Position numbers and translations under genes: made by a program. A stretch of 64,000 bases of DNA from Verrucomicrobiota bacterium. GTDB lineage: Bacteria; Verrucomicrobiota; Verrucomicrobiia; Verrucomicrobiales; DEV007. Every line of letters starts with the position of its first letter. Positions within the stretch are counted from its first letter, which is position 1. Positions 38,266-48,189 of this stretch are shown here, piece by piece. The stretch spans positions 28,818-92,817 of the forward strand of contig JAHDID010000022.1 of assembly GCA_020630975.1 (NCBI GenBank), given 5' to 3'. Under the pieces are notes generated by a model that ran no database searches, was not told where the DNA came from, and saw only the letters and a list, made by a program, of their open reading frames with translations.

Positions 38266-38358
38266 GATTAGCTCCGTTTCCGGTTCTGATAAAAAGGGCG
38301 GTGAAACATATCTATCGTCATGAGCAAATCAAGCCTCCGTCTCGCCTCGATAAGCCTA

Positions 38359-38991
38359 TCAAACCACCCGCAGATCGGCCTGCCCCTCAGATTCACCCGC
38401 CGTCAATACCTGGGCGATATCGTCGCGCACCCCTAGAAACATCTCCGGCGGCTCGTAGGAGTACCCGGCATGATCGGGCATATCGATATGGCGATGAGCC
38501 ATCTTCCACTCATACCAACAGTATGCCTGCAGAGCCGAAGCCAGCGGCATAGTAAACAGCTCAGCATGCAGCGCAAAAACGATCGGCAGATGCCCCGGTG
38601 CCTCACCAGCAGCCATCATCCCCGTGTATTTTTGCCACTCTCGATGGCCACGCATTTCGTTTTTGCCCTCCACAAAAGGGATCGAAGCATCCCGCAGCCG
38701 CTCCGACATCGGCTCACCCAGCGTCAGACCGATAGATTCATCGTGAGCCACCACCTCGCGCATGTGCAGCCGGCTGGCCAACTCGTAAGCCTGGCAAAAC
38801 GCAGGCCCGACGACCTCCAGCAATATACCTCTACGCCACAGCTGCCACCGCTCGTAAAGACTATCGTAACAGTCCAGCTCAAAGGTGCCCAACCCTACCG
38901 GCGAGACACCAAGCATTGATAGCCTGACGGCTAGTGCAAATTCTTCTTCTCCCTCCTCTTGGCGAGACCAAAAGGCTGCCCCATCCATCAC
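38359..38991 (-). CDS. Hypothetical protein, faintly UreF-like
   Basis: A 210-residue, mainly helical, soluble protein. The segment GEAPGHLPIVFALHAELF followed by ASALQAYCWYEWKMAH recalls the pattern of urease accessory UreF, but no urease genes are in the window and the resemblance is weak. It starts 22 bp after rpmB and precedes clpS, so it may belong to a housekeeping transcript. Confidence 0.6.
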   Translation of the reverse strand: MMDGAAFWSRQEEGEEEFALAVRLSMLGVSPVGLGTFELDCYDSLYERWQLWRRGILLEVVGPAFCQAYELASRLHMREVVAHDESIGLTLGEPMSERLRDASIPFVEGKNEMRGHREWQKYTGMMAAGEAPGHLPIVFALHAELFTMPLASALQAYCWYEWKMAHRHIDMPDHAGYSYEPPEMFLGVRDDIAQVLTAGESEGQADLRVV

Positions 38992-39013
38992 CTAGCGTGG
39001 TGGGACGATGAGA

Positions 39014-39277
39014 TTAGATCAAGCCAGATGACTTGAGAGTCTTGTAAGCACCATTCTTATCGATGGTCTTCAGACCTCTAGCGCTCACTCTGACTTTCAC
39101 GTATTTGCCAAGCTCTGGCACCCATACGCGCTTATTGCGAAGGTTCGGCTTGAACTGACGCTTAACAGTCTTAGTCACGTGGCGTCCGATACCACCCTTT
39201 TTCTTGGCCTTACCACTACGATGGATACGGCGACCCGATGTGACTTTGGCTCCAGTGATTTTACAGACTCGTGACAT
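39014..39277 (-). CDS. rpmB: 50S ribosomal protein L28
   Basis: An 87-residue L28. It begins MSRVCKITGAKVTSG, with RRIHRSGKAKKKGG and FKPNLRNKRVWVPELGKYV as expected. The start at 39277 is set by GAGGA seven bases upstream; the open frame back to 39334 is not part of the protein. Slightly longer than the E. coli protein because of a KAKKKGG insert. Confidence 0.96.
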   Translation of the reverse strand: MSRVCKITGAKVTSGRRIHRSGKAKKKGGIGRHVTKTVKRQFKPNLRNKRVWVPELGKYVKVRVSARGLKTIDKNGAYKTLKSSGLI

Positions 39278-39453
39278 GACTTTATCCTCGCGAAATAAAT
39301 TTTTAAAATCCGCCGTGTTAGCGGGCCGGTACATTCCGTCGAAATCCTACGGGGTCAAGACTAAAAGTGAGTAAGATCTTAACACCCTGACAGGTGGCCC
39401 AAAACCTCGATTGACGACACAACAGGTTGTCCCTAGGATGACGCACCATCCAT

Positions 39454-40275
39454 ATGACACGTCTATTCTTATTTGCAACGGCCATCACAGCCGCCGCAGC
39501 ACTCACCTCATGCCAGCTGCCATCCAGCCTGGTCATCGACGAAGCCTCTGCTTCTGCCGTAGGTGTGGCCGACGATTCGCTGCGCGTGCTGGCTGTAGGA
39601 CTCGAAGCTCCCACTTGGGATTCGGTGAAAGAAGCCAACATCAATGCTGAGGGCCCTAACCAGATCGACGACACCTACACCAGCATCAAAACCAAGGAAA
39701 AGGTGCTGGCCATCACCTTCGACGACGGTCCACACGCGTCCAATACACCTCGCCTGCTAGATATCCTGAAGGAGAGAAATGTGCGCGCTACCTTCTACGT
39801 GGTCGGAAACATGGTCCGCTACCGCCCCGAGATGCTGCGCCGCATGGTCGCCGAAGGGCATGAAATCGGTAACCACACCGTCACACACGGCACTCTCAGC
39901 AAGATGAGCATGGATGGCGTGCGCAAAGAACTACAGGCCGCTCACGACCAGATCGAGGCCGCGACAGGCGTACCACCACGCACCATGCGCCCACCCGGAG
40001 GCGCCATCACCAAAGCACAAAAGCAAATGGTGCTCAGCGAATTTGGCTACCCGACCGTCCTCTGGTCCTGCGATCCCAAAGATTGGCAAAAGCCAGGAGT
40101 ATCAGTGGTCACCCAGCGTCTCGTCGATGGAGCCTATCCAGGCGGCATCCTCCTCATGCACGACCTGCACAAAGCCTCTATCGATGCAGTCCCAGCCGCT
40201 CTGGATACACTGCTCAGCAGAGGCTATCGCTTTGTCACAGTGACTGAGCTGATCGGCATGGAGGCTGATTTCTAG
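39454..40275 (+). CDS. Polysaccharide deacetylase (NodB type) lipoprotein
   Basis: A 273-residue lipoprotein (lipobox ALTSC, Cys20) with a NodB/CE4 domain. Motif 1 is TFDDGPH, motif 2 HEIGNHTVTHGTLS (metal His pair), motif 3 RPPGGAIT, motif 4 WSCDPKDW and motif 5 LLMHDLH. It would deacetylate peptidoglycan GlcNAc or another amino-sugar polymer on the outer side of the inner membrane. It faces the kinase gene; their stops are 14 bp apart. Confidence 0.92.
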   Translation: MTRLFLFATAITAAAALTSCQLPSSLVIDEASASAVGVADDSLRVLAVGLEAPTWDSVKEANINAEGPNQIDDTYTSIKTKEKVLAITFDDGPHASNTPRLLDILKERNVRATFYVVGNMVRYRPEMLRRMVAEGHEIGNHTVTHGTLSKMSMDGVRKELQAAHDQIEAATGVPPRTMRPPGGAITKAQKQMVLSEFGYPTVLWSCDPKDWQKPGVSVVTQRLVDGAYPGGILLMHDLHKASIDAVPAALDTLLSRGYRFVTVTELIGMEADF

Positions 40276-40289
40276 GAGAAGCCAGTTGC

Positions 40290-41735
40290 CTACATCACCA
40301 TAAATTCGATATCCCGAAACACCGCTTCGCAGTCCCAAGCACCTAGGCCTATCGTGGGCTCGCGGTTTCCGACTCGCCAGACGGGGACAATGCTGTAAGG
40401 CTGGTCTTCAGGAAAGATATGAGCCAGCTGTTCACCGTCGATCTTTATGCGAATGGCTCCGCCGGAGACCAAAAGATCGATGCGATATTCACGATCATTT
40501 TCAAACGGCATGCGGATCGCCTGACTATTGGGAGACTGTAGAGTATCCCCTCCTATGCTCTGAATACCGACCAAATCCTCCTGCCAGGCCCCCATCTCAA
40601 ATGAGGCCCAGCCATTCGTAGTCGGTAGAAAGACGGCTAGCGATCCATTGCCCGACAGTCGCCGCCACTTCAGTCTCAGGGCGTAGATACCGCTCCCCCT
40701 ATTAGTTGAAAATATAGTAGCGGCCTGTTGTGGGCTACAGCGGATGTTGCCCTCACTATCGCGCGACCACGGTGCCGATGGCGAAAATTTCGACATCAAA
40801 TCAGTCCATCGCTGATCATACATAAGTTTTACGCCCAATCCTCCCACAGCAGCGACACCCGCTCCAATCAGTAGACGGCGGGTCAGGCTTGGCTTGGGGC
40901 GAGCCTCCAATTTCCATAGCAACGCCTTTACATCCTGTGCCCGATCCTCGGGTTGAGTCGCCAGACAGATTGCGACGAACTGATCCCACGATTTCGACCG
41001 CCCCAACTCAGACGGCTTGGGAAACTGACCTTTCGGCAGCTTCCCCGTGAGCAGCTCGTAGGTGACGACACCGAGTGAGAAAATGTCGGCGCGTTTATCG
41101 ATAGACTGATCCGCCTGGCCCTGCTCAGGCGCCATGTAGCTAGCGGTGCCCAGTGTGGTACCGCTGAGAGTCAGTTCAGTCATCTCCGCAGACAAATCCT
41201 TGGCTAAGCCGAAATCCCCGATCAAAATCCGACCTTCCGCATCGAGTAGTAGGTTAGATGGCTTGATATCGCGGTGGACCAAGCCCTGCTCATGCAGCGC
41301 CTGCAAGCCCTCGCACAGATCGTGCACTAGCTGCCGCACTCGATCTTCATCCAGCACCTCTTCATGCTCCAGTAGCTCGCGCACCGTGCCGCCAAGCGCA
41401 AAGTCAGTGATCAAAAACGGTCGTCCATCAGCCAACTCACCCCGCTCTCGAATAGTCAACAGTCGAGGGTGCTGAAGCGCCTGCATCATATCGCCCTCGC
41501 GATCAAACCGCTCCAAGCCGAGCGGATCAGCACTGCCATAGGGATGAAACACTTTGATAGCCACCGTCTCCCCCGTCTCCTCGCATTCAGCCCGATACAC
41601 CAGCCCCATCCCACCTCGCCCGACCACCGCCAGATCACGATACCCTGCCACCCCCGGCAGATCGCCAGTATTCGGCACACTCGCATCGTCACCCATGGAT
41701 TGAGATAGCAGCTTTTTGGCTTCTTCAGGATTCAT
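40290..41735 (-). CDS. Membrane Ser/Thr protein kinase with beta-rich outer domain
   Basis: A 481-residue PknB-like kinase. The glycine loop GRGGMGLVYRA, VAIKVF (ATP lysine), HRDIKPSNLLL (catalytic loop), GDFGLAKD and SYMAPEQG are all intact, so it should be active. After residue 285 comes one membrane segment (LLIGAGVAAVGGLGVKLMY). An outer domain of about 150 residues follows, with patterns like laminin/concanavalin folds (WASFEMGAWQ, IRIKIDGEQLAHIF). The outer part may sense a ligand, which is inference. Confidence 0.88.
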   Translation of the reverse strand: MNPEEAKKLLSQSMGDDASVPNTGDLPGVAGYRDLAVVGRGGMGLVYRAECEETGETVAIKVFHPYGSADPLGLERFDREGDMMQALQHPRLLTIRERGELADGRPFLITDFALGGTVRELLEHEEVLDEDRVRQLVHDLCEGLQALHEQGLVHRDIKPSNLLLDAEGRILIGDFGLAKDLSAEMTELTLSGTTLGTASYMAPEQGQADQSIDKRADIFSLGVVTYELLTGKLPKGQFPKPSELGRSKSWDQFVAICLATQPEDRAQDVKALLWKLEARPKPSLTRRLLIGAGVAAVGGLGVKLMYDQRWTDLMSKFSPSAPWSRDSEGNIRCSPQQAATIFSTNRGSGIYALRLKWRRLSGNGSLAVFLPTTNGWASFEMGAWQEDLVGIQSIGGDTLQSPNSQAIRMPFENDREYRIDLLVSGGAIRIKIDGEQLAHIFPEDQPYSIVPVWRVGNREPTIGLGAWDCEAVFRDIEFMVM

Positions 41736-41848
41736 TTCAGCACTTTAGTCTACTCCTCTAGAGACTCGCCGAAAACACCTTTTGAAAATCCCCCATACTG
41801 AGCCACTTATTGCCCAGACAAAATAGCAACTTTTCACCATCCAGTCAT

Positions 41849-43534
41849 ATGAGCGATACCGCAGAATCCACGGCCAACGAAGCCTCTAAAGACTTTATCC
41901 GCCAGATCATCGAGGAGGATCTGGCCTCGGGGAAGCATGACAAGATCATCACTCGATTTCCGCCCGAGCCAAATGGCTACCTGCACATCGGCCACGCCAA
42001 GTCGATCTGCCTGAATTTCGGCATCGCTCAGGAGTATGATGGCCAGTGCCACCTGCGCTTCGACGATACCAATCCGACCAAAGAAGACACCGAGTACGTC
42101 GACTCCATCCAAGAGGATGTGCGCTGGTTGGGCTTTGACTGGGGCGACAATCTTTTCTACGCCTCCGACTACTTCGAGCAGCTCTACAGCTGGGCTGTGG
42201 CCCTGATCGAGGCTGGCCTAGCCTACGTGGACGAGCAATCGGCCGATGAGATCCGCAAAAACCGCGGCAATCTACAGGAGCCCGGAGTGAATAGCCCTCA
42301 CCGCGATCGGCCTGCCGAGGAGAGCCTGCAGCTGTTCGCCGACATGCGTGCCGGAAAGTATGCCGATGGCGAGAAAGTGCTGCGCGCCAAGATCGACATG
42401 GCGCACCCGAATATGAACTTCCGCGATCCAGTCCTGTACCGCATCGCCCACGCACACCACCACCGTACCGGCGATCAGTGGTGCATCTACCCGATGTATG
42501 ACTTCGCCCACGGTCAGAGCGATGCGATCGAGCATATCACTCACTCGCTGTGTACGCTGGAGTTCGAGATGCACCGCCCTCTGTATGAGTGGTTTACCGA
42601 GAATATCGAAGTGCCTGCTACACCACGGCAGATCGAATTTGCCCGCCTGAACCTAACCTACACGGTGATGAGTAAGCGCAAGCTGCTGCAGCTCGTAGAG
42701 GAGAATCATGTGTCTGGCTGGGACGACCCGCGGATGCCGACTATCTCCGGTATGCGCCGCCGTGGCTACCCGGCTGAGGCGATTCGCGACTTCTGCCATC
42801 ACATCGGCATCACCAAGTACAAGAGTACTCACGATGTCGGCCTGCTGGAAAATGCCGTGCGCCACGTGCTGAACCGCGATGCTCTACGCTACATGGCGGT
42901 AATCGATCCGATCAAAGTCGTAGTGACCAATTACCCCGAAGATCAGGTGGAGGAGATGGACGCCGTGAAAAATCCTGAGAACCCGGAACTGGGCAACCGC
43001 AAAGTGCCTTTCTGCCGCGAGCTGTACATCGAGCGAGATGACTTCATGGAGGATGCACCGAAAAAGTTTTTCCGGCTGAAACCTGGTGGCGAGGTGAGAT
43101 TTCGCTGTGCCTACTGGCTGAAGTGCGAGGAGGTCATCAAAGATGCCGATGGCAATGTGACCGAGCTGCACTGCACCTACGATCCCGAAACTCGCGGCGG
43201 TGAAAACCCACCCGACGGCCGAAAGGTAAAAGGCACCATCCACTGGGTGAGTGCCCGCCACGCACTGGATGCCGAGGTACGGGTGTATGATCGTCTTTTC
43301 AAAGAGGAGAATCCAGATGGTGCCGAGGGTGATTTCCTCGATCACATCAATCCCGACTCCAGCCGCACCGTGCAGGCCAAGCTAGAGCCAGCACTAGCGG
43401 ATACTGCCCCTGGCGAGACCGTTCAGTTCGAGAGGCTCGGCTACTTCTGTGCCGACCTCGATTCCACACCTGAGAAGCTGATTTTTAACCGAACAGTGCC
43501 TCTCAGGGACAGCTGGGGTAAGAAGAACAAGTGA
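41849..43534 (+). CDS. glnS: Glutaminyl-tRNA synthetase
   Basis: A 561-residue class I synthetase. The HIGH motif is [16 protein letters not shown] is VMSKRKL, and FDDTNP and DYFEQLY follow as in GlnRS rather than GluRS. The start at 41849 (MSDTAES) is chosen over 41810 because the family begins near this point. Its presence implies direct charging of tRNA-Gln rather than the GatCAB route. Confidence 0.96.
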   Translation: MSDTAESTANEASKDFIRQIIEEDLASGKHDKIITRFPPEPNGYLHIGHAKSICLNFGIAQEYDGQCHLRFDDTNPTKEDTEYVDSIQEDVRWLGFDWGDNLFYASDYFEQLYSWAVALIEAGLAYVDEQSADEIRKNRGNLQEPGVNSPHRDRPAEESLQLFADMRAGKYADGEKVLRAKIDMAHPNMNFRDPVLYRIAHAHHHRTGDQWCIYPMYDFAHGQSDAIEHITHSLCTLEFEMHRPLYEWFTENIEVPATPRQIEFARLNLTYTVMSKRKLLQLVEENHVSGWDDPRMPTISGMRRRGYPAEAIRDFCHHIGITKYKSTHDVGLLENAVRHVLNRDALRYMAVIDPIKVVVTNYPEDQVEEMDAVKNPENPELGNRKVPFCRELYIERDDFMEDAPKKFFRLKPGGEVRFRCAYWLKCEEVIKDADGNVTELHCTYDPETRGGENPPDGRKVKGTIHWVSARHALDAEVRVYDRLFKEENPDGAEGDFLDHINPDSSRTVQAKLEPALADTAPGETVQFERLGYFCADLDSTPEKLIFNRTVPLRDSWGKKNK

Positions 43535-43712
43535 TTTAAGCTTAAAAGATGACTCCGCTCCTGTGATCGGCGAGCGCCTATTACGTGGAGCTACATCTGA
43601 CTGAGGGCAACGGCGGTTGGGCTCTGCGGCCACTCGCTTCGCCAGTGACTGGACTGCCCTCGTCCGACGAAACTTCACTTGCTTGTGCTTTTAGAATTAT
43701 AGCTTAGCCCCA

Positions 43713-45761
43713 TCACTCTGCTACCGCCATCCAGCGAATGGCATCGGCTATCACATACCCGTCCGTGCCTTCGTTCGAAATCTCTACTACACTATCTTTT
43801 CCACACTCAAACACTCCAAGTGAGTGAAAACCTACATCAGCCCGATCTGGCGTCTGCTGTTGATTGACAGTCACCACCTGCTCACGGCCTTCATTCCGGA
43901 TCGTCACAGGCACATTAGTCGCCCGATTGGCGTTCGTGGTATAAGCGATTTGGATTTCATACTTACCTGCTTTCGGTAGCTTAGCCGTATAGGTAGCACG
44001 TGCCGTTCCTTTATTTGTATTACCATCATGGACATAGCTAGAGCGATAGCCTGCCGATAGCGTAGTACGCGGCCAGTCTCCAGTCAGCTGCGCCTGATAC
44101 TCGTCCACTATGATCCCACCGATCGCTTCACCACCCTCCCGATTTAGCACCTGGCCACTCGCCAGTAATTTCTCCTTTAGCGCTGGGTAATCGACATCCT
44201 GCACAGCCACGCCCTCATCTATAGCCATCGAGGCTGCCGTAGCGCAGGACTCAGCCAGCACCATAAACACCGGCTCCATGCGGATCGAGCCAAACGCCAT
44301 GTGACTGGCAGACAGGCTTACCGGCACCAGTAGATTCTGCCCCTCATCTCGCTTGGGCACCACCGAGCGATAACTGATCGGATACGGCGGAAACCCACCG
44401 ACCTGTACATCGCCCTCATTCTTCACATAGCCACCTGCCGTCACGTAGCGCTGTACATGGTGCGAATCCATCGTGTACGCTCCCATACCCACCGAATCCT
44501 CGATCGACTCTCTCTGCTGGCAGTGATTCTGCGTCATCACAAAGTCACTCACCATGCGCCGTGCCTCGCGGATGTAGAGCTGCTGCTGCCAGCCATTGCC
44601 CAGCGAAAATTCATCCTGACACGTGCCCCAGGCGGATACCTTTTCCCGCAGCCATTCTGGCATGCGCGGGTGATAGGCTAACGTCCACATGAGCCCCTGC
44701 TGGTAGAGCCTATGGCGCGCCACGATCTGCTCGCGCTCACTATAGCTAGCCTCAGGGTAGGCATAGTTTTGGCCGATGAAGTCGGTAGAAAACCCCAGAC
44801 AATTGTTAGTATCCGTCTTGCGGTTAGGCATAGCGGAATTGATCCATGGCAAGCGTTTCTCACCCGCTTCGTAGTTGCGCAGCAATAGCTCATACCACTC
44901 CTCGCGATAGCCCTCGGGTTTCTCAAACGGTATGCGATTCTCTGGGTGATCCGTCAGACACATCCGAAAGCAGTAAGCCTGTACCCGCTTATCGCCCGCA
45001 CCCTCCTCGCCCGGCCCATCGGCATCGATGAATGGCAACAAACCACTACTCGGATCACCTTTGACCCGATACGGATCGACACCGTCGACGAAGTTGTGAT
45101 ACTTCGCCATCTTAGTCTGTACTCCGTTGAGAAATTCTCCATAAAGATCGACTGCCTCGCGCCCCACGGTGTAGCTCACTCCCGCTGCGGCGAAGAGATC
45201 ACCCTCGTAGGTCGCATCGATAAACATCTCCCCCACAAAGCGACGCCCCGACTCCATCGTGATCGACTCAATACGCGCCCCATCCTTCTCTATACCCGAT
45301 TCTCTATCGAGCCTTTCGTTATACACAATCTTCAACCCAGTCTCGGCCACCCACTCGTGGAATACCTTAAGCGCAGCACTGGGCTCAAATGTCCACATAG
45401 ACGCCTCGCCCGCATCCGTTTTGCTCTGGCCTGTGGATCGATACTCGGCTCGCTGCTGCCATTGCCACGAGTCGTCCCTAGCATAGTGAGCAGCGATCCG
45501 CTGGTAAAACTCTCGCGACAGTCCACCGATGACATTTTTATTACCAATATCGGTCTGGCCCAGCCCGCCAGTACTCAGCCCACCGATACGATCGGTAGGC
45601 TCGATCGCCACCACCGATTTGCCCATCTTGATCGCTTGAAAACCAGCTACCAAACCAGCACTCGTGCCCCCATAGACGACGATGTCGTAGCGATCATCCG
45701 CCTGGGCAGAAAAGCTGTGAACCCAAAGGGCAAAAACAATCAACAGCGCTCTCATCTTCAT
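43713..45761 (-). CDS. Exported FAD-dependent oxidoreductase with golvesin-like C-terminus
   Basis: A 682-residue protein from ATG 45761 (signal peptide MKMRALLIVFALWVHSFSAQA). The FAD Rossmann motif is DIVVYGGTSAGLVAG, followed by GGLSTGGLGQTD, the mark of the FAD_oxidored family common in Verrucomicrobiota and Planctomycetota. The last 130 residues form a golvesin/xanthan-lyase-like binding domain (NANRATNVPVTI, TVNQQQ, YVIADAIRW). The substrate is unknown. It starts 20 bp after the end of the xanthine-dehydrogenase-like operon genes and is the third gene of that transcript. Confidence 0.85.
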   Translation of the reverse strand: MKMRALLIVFALWVHSFSAQADDRYDIVVYGGTSAGLVAGFQAIKMGKSVVAIEPTDRIGGLSTGGLGQTDIGNKNVIGGLSREFYQRIAAHYARDDSWQWQQRAEYRSTGQSKTDAGEASMWTFEPSAALKVFHEWVAETGLKIVYNERLDRESGIEKDGARIESITMESGRRFVGEMFIDATYEGDLFAAAGVSYTVGREAVDLYGEFLNGVQTKMAKYHNFVDGVDPYRVKGDPSSGLLPFIDADGPGEEGAGDKRVQAYCFRMCLTDHPENRIPFEKPEGYREEWYELLLRNYEAGEKRLPWINSAMPNRKTDTNNCLGFSTDFIGQNYAYPEASYSEREQIVARHRLYQQGLMWTLAYHPRMPEWLREKVSAWGTCQDEFSLGNGWQQQLYIREARRMVSDFVMTQNHCQQRESIEDSVGMGAYTMDSHHVQRYVTAGGYVKNEGDVQVGGFPPYPISYRSVVPKRDEGQNLLVPVSLSASHMAFGSIRMEPVFMVLAESCATAASMAIDEGVAVQDVDYPALKEKLLASGQVLNREGGEAIGGIIVDEYQAQLTGDWPRTTLSAGYRSSYVHDGNTNKGTARATYTAKLPKAGKYEIQIAYTTNANRATNVPVTIRNEGREQVVTVNQQQTPDRADVGFHSLGVFECGKDSVVEISNEGTDGYVIADAIRWMAVAE

Positions 45762-45780
45762 ATTTCTATGAAGATAGCTG

Positions 45781-48189
45781 TTAGCCGACATCCCACACAT
45801 TGCCAGATACGACTTCCCGCTGAGATTCGATCTCACGCTGCTGTTGCATCTGTAGGCTGATCTGCTTCAGCACATCCAGCATCTGCGGTGGCGTCGCTGG
45901 CAGAGGCAGCTCAGCCTGGATCTGAGCAGTCTCGGCAAACTCCTGGAGGGCATTCCAGATCGCATAGCGGACAGAACTGCCCAGCAAAACAGGCGCCTCG
46001 CTACACGGTGCCCCTGGTGCTGACTGCGGCGGCGATGAGGGGCGCAGTCGATCCGTCTCAAAGACACAAGAAAAACTACTAAACCCACCGACACCGTGCT
46101 CGGCCTGAAAATTCTCTCCCGGGTCCAGATCCGAGTCCGGCACCGCTTCCGTCGTCACCCACCCCGCACCGATGCCGAAAGCTCGTGCCAATTGCGCGGT
46201 ATCGCGAGCGCCCTGGTTCACCGTAGGTGCCCCCTCGTGAGCGATGTCGACGCGCAGGACCTGAGTCTCCCCTGTAAAGGTATCGATCTGTACCTCGGCC
46301 ACTGCTGCCGCGTAGGTGAAAGCGGAAAAAGGACTGCCCTCACCACGCTCACGATCCCACCAGACATTGGCCGTGCGGTGATAGCCCGTCACCATCAGAT
46401 TTTCCCGTCGCTCGCAGGCACCAGCCACCAGATCGACGAAACTAATCGGCTCGACACTACCGACACGCGAGCCGACCAGACCTTTGGCAAAGGCGATCGT
46501 CTCCGCATCGATCCCACTCTCGCCCCGCGCCACAAATAGCTGCATAGCCACCAGACGCAGACGCTCGACCATCTGCTCGCAGGCATCATCCACAGCCCGC
46601 AGGATGATACCCGCCATATCGACACCACTGGTCGGTGTCACCTGTGGCAATACCTCGAAATCGCCCAACAACACACGCACCACCTGAGGCTCCACACCTA
46701 GCCGAGCCGCGACCTCCTCCTGGATCTGGCCACTCAGCCCATCCTGCAGATCGGCCACCCCGGGGCGTACCTGTATCGAGCCATCTGGCATCACTTGCAG
46801 CAGTACCGTGCCACAGTTGCGCTCCTGGCGAGGGTCCCCAAAGCCAAATCGCATCGGCGTGATTGCGATCCCTCGCTTGTAGTTTCTCGAGCGGTCATTC
46901 CAGTCTTGGATCTCCTGAAAGCGCTGGTAATACTGAGAACGCTTGATCGCATGCCCCCAGATCCGCTGCATCGCACCGGACATCAGAGGCTGACCGTGAG
47001 CCGTGCTAGCTTCCCGCTCCTCTGGGTCGAAAAAATTAATCTCGCGCACCTCATGGGCTGGCAGCACCAGATGATCGGCGACTCGAGTCATCACCTCTTC
47101 GACCACCCAGGCACCCTGCGCAGAGCCCTCGCTAGGCATCGCACTCGAGGAGACACTGTTGGTCCGGCACAAGACGCCACGTACTCGAAAGTTGGGGATG
47201 TGGTAAGGCCCCTCGCTATGCAACATAGCTCGATCGAGCACCACTTCTGAATCTGCGACAAAATAACCCGCATCGACTGCCAGCCGCAGGTCCAGCCCGT
47301 AGAGCTGGCCATTTTCATCAAAACCCACCTCATACGAGGCACGTGTCGCGTGGCGCTGCCCGCGGTAGAGAGGCGAGTCCTGATCGACCACCAGCTCCAC
47401 AGCCGACCGAGTCACTCGCGCTGCGTGAGCCGCTAGCGCAGCCAGACGCACAGGCTCCAACTCCATCGCTGCGGCAGGGCCAGATACCGCTTCAGACTCG
47501 ACTGCTACCTGACACTCAGCCAGCTCCAGCGCCTGCGCTACTGCCCTACGCACCTCGGTCGGCAGCTCGGCGGTGATCTCTACCGATGCCGCCTCACCAT
47601 GGCGCGACCAGCTCACTCGCACACGTGGAGCTGTCGCCAGACAGGGGCGCTGCGAGCCTATCAGCAGAGAGCCTTTCAGCCGATTTGGCGCCTGATCGAT
47701 GGCAGATGCCGCATTGCCCTGCTCGATCTTCTGAGAGCTACCGTGATAGCTCTTCATCGCCAAAGCGTGCTCCAGAGTCGAGATACCCGGAGTCTCATGG
47801 TAGACCATCTGCACCTCATCTCTAGCCCGGTAGCAGGCCTCCAGAGAGCGCCCTACGATGAGCGCTACCGGCTGCCCGATGTAACACACCTGATCATCTG
47901 CCAGCAGCGGCTCATCTTGGAAGTATTTGCCCGCGGTATTGCCATCGCGCCCGAGATCCTCGGCAAACAGGATCGCCTCTACGCCTTCCACAGCTCTAGC
48001 TGCTTTCGCATTGCGACGGGCTATCGCTGCACTGGCGTGTGGACTACCTAGGATCACGACCTTCAGTTCATTCTGACCGCCGACCCATGGCTTGACCTCG
48101 CTGACCTCCGGCGTCACTGCCGGAGCCCCGCGATCCTCCGATACCTCGGGAAACAGCGGCGTGATATTGGATATCTCGTCACTCATCAC
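45781..48189 (-). CDS. Xanthine-dehydrogenase-like large subunit, degenerate cofactor motifs
   Basis: 802 residues, colinear with the molybdopterin subunit of xanthine dehydrogenase (XdhB). The N-terminal a/b-hammerhead has DDQVCYIGQPVALIVG and the scaffold continues to the end. However, the usual GGGFGGKE loop is replaced by AVSGPAAAMEL, RGFGGPQ by PSEGSAQG, and GQGxxTK by LSGQIQEEV. The late GEPP block with the catalytic Glu is SEAPVLLG, with Glu retained. The frame is intact and overlaps the upstream subunit gene by 4 bp. Either it binds a changed cofactor or it is a non-catalytic paralogue. Confidence 0.8.
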   Translation of the reverse strand: MMSDEISNITPLFPEVSEDRGAPAVTPEVSEVKPWVGGQNELKVVILGSPHASAAIARRNAKAARAVEGVEAILFAEDLGRDGNTAGKYFQDEPLLADDQVCYIGQPVALIVGRSLEACYRARDEVQMVYHETPGISTLEHALAMKSYHGSSQKIEQGNAASAIDQAPNRLKGSLLIGSQRPCLATAPRVRVSWSRHGEAASVEITAELPTEVRRAVAQALELAECQVAVESEAVSGPAAAMELEPVRLAALAAHAARVTRSAVELVVDQDSPLYRGQRHATRASYEVGFDENGQLYGLDLRLAVDAGYFVADSEVVLDRAMLHSEGPYHIPNFRVRGVLCRTNSVSSSAMPSEGSAQGAWVVEEVMTRVADHLVLPAHEVREINFFDPEEREASTAHGQPLMSGAMQRIWGHAIKRSQYYQRFQEIQDWNDRSRNYKRGIAITPMRFGFGDPRQERNCGTVLLQVMPDGSIQVRPGVADLQDGLSGQIQEEVAARLGVEPQVVRVLLGDFEVLPQVTPTSGVDMAGIILRAVDDACEQMVERLRLVAMQLFVARGESGIDAETIAFAKGLVGSRVGSVEPISFVDLVAGACERRENLMVTGYHRTANVWWDRERGEGSPFSAFTYAAAVAEVQIDTFTGETQVLRVDIAHEGAPTVNQGARDTAQLARAFGIGAGWVTTEAVPDSDLDPGENFQAEHGVGGFSSFSCVFETDRLRPSSPPQSAPGAPCSEAPVLLGSSVRYAIWNALQEFAETAQIQAELPLPATPPQMLDVLKQISLQMQQQREIESQREVVSGNVWDVG

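Noticed and set aside
39278..39334. N-terminal extension of L28
   Set aside because: A good Shine-Dalgarno lies just before 39277 and L28 starts with MSRVC.
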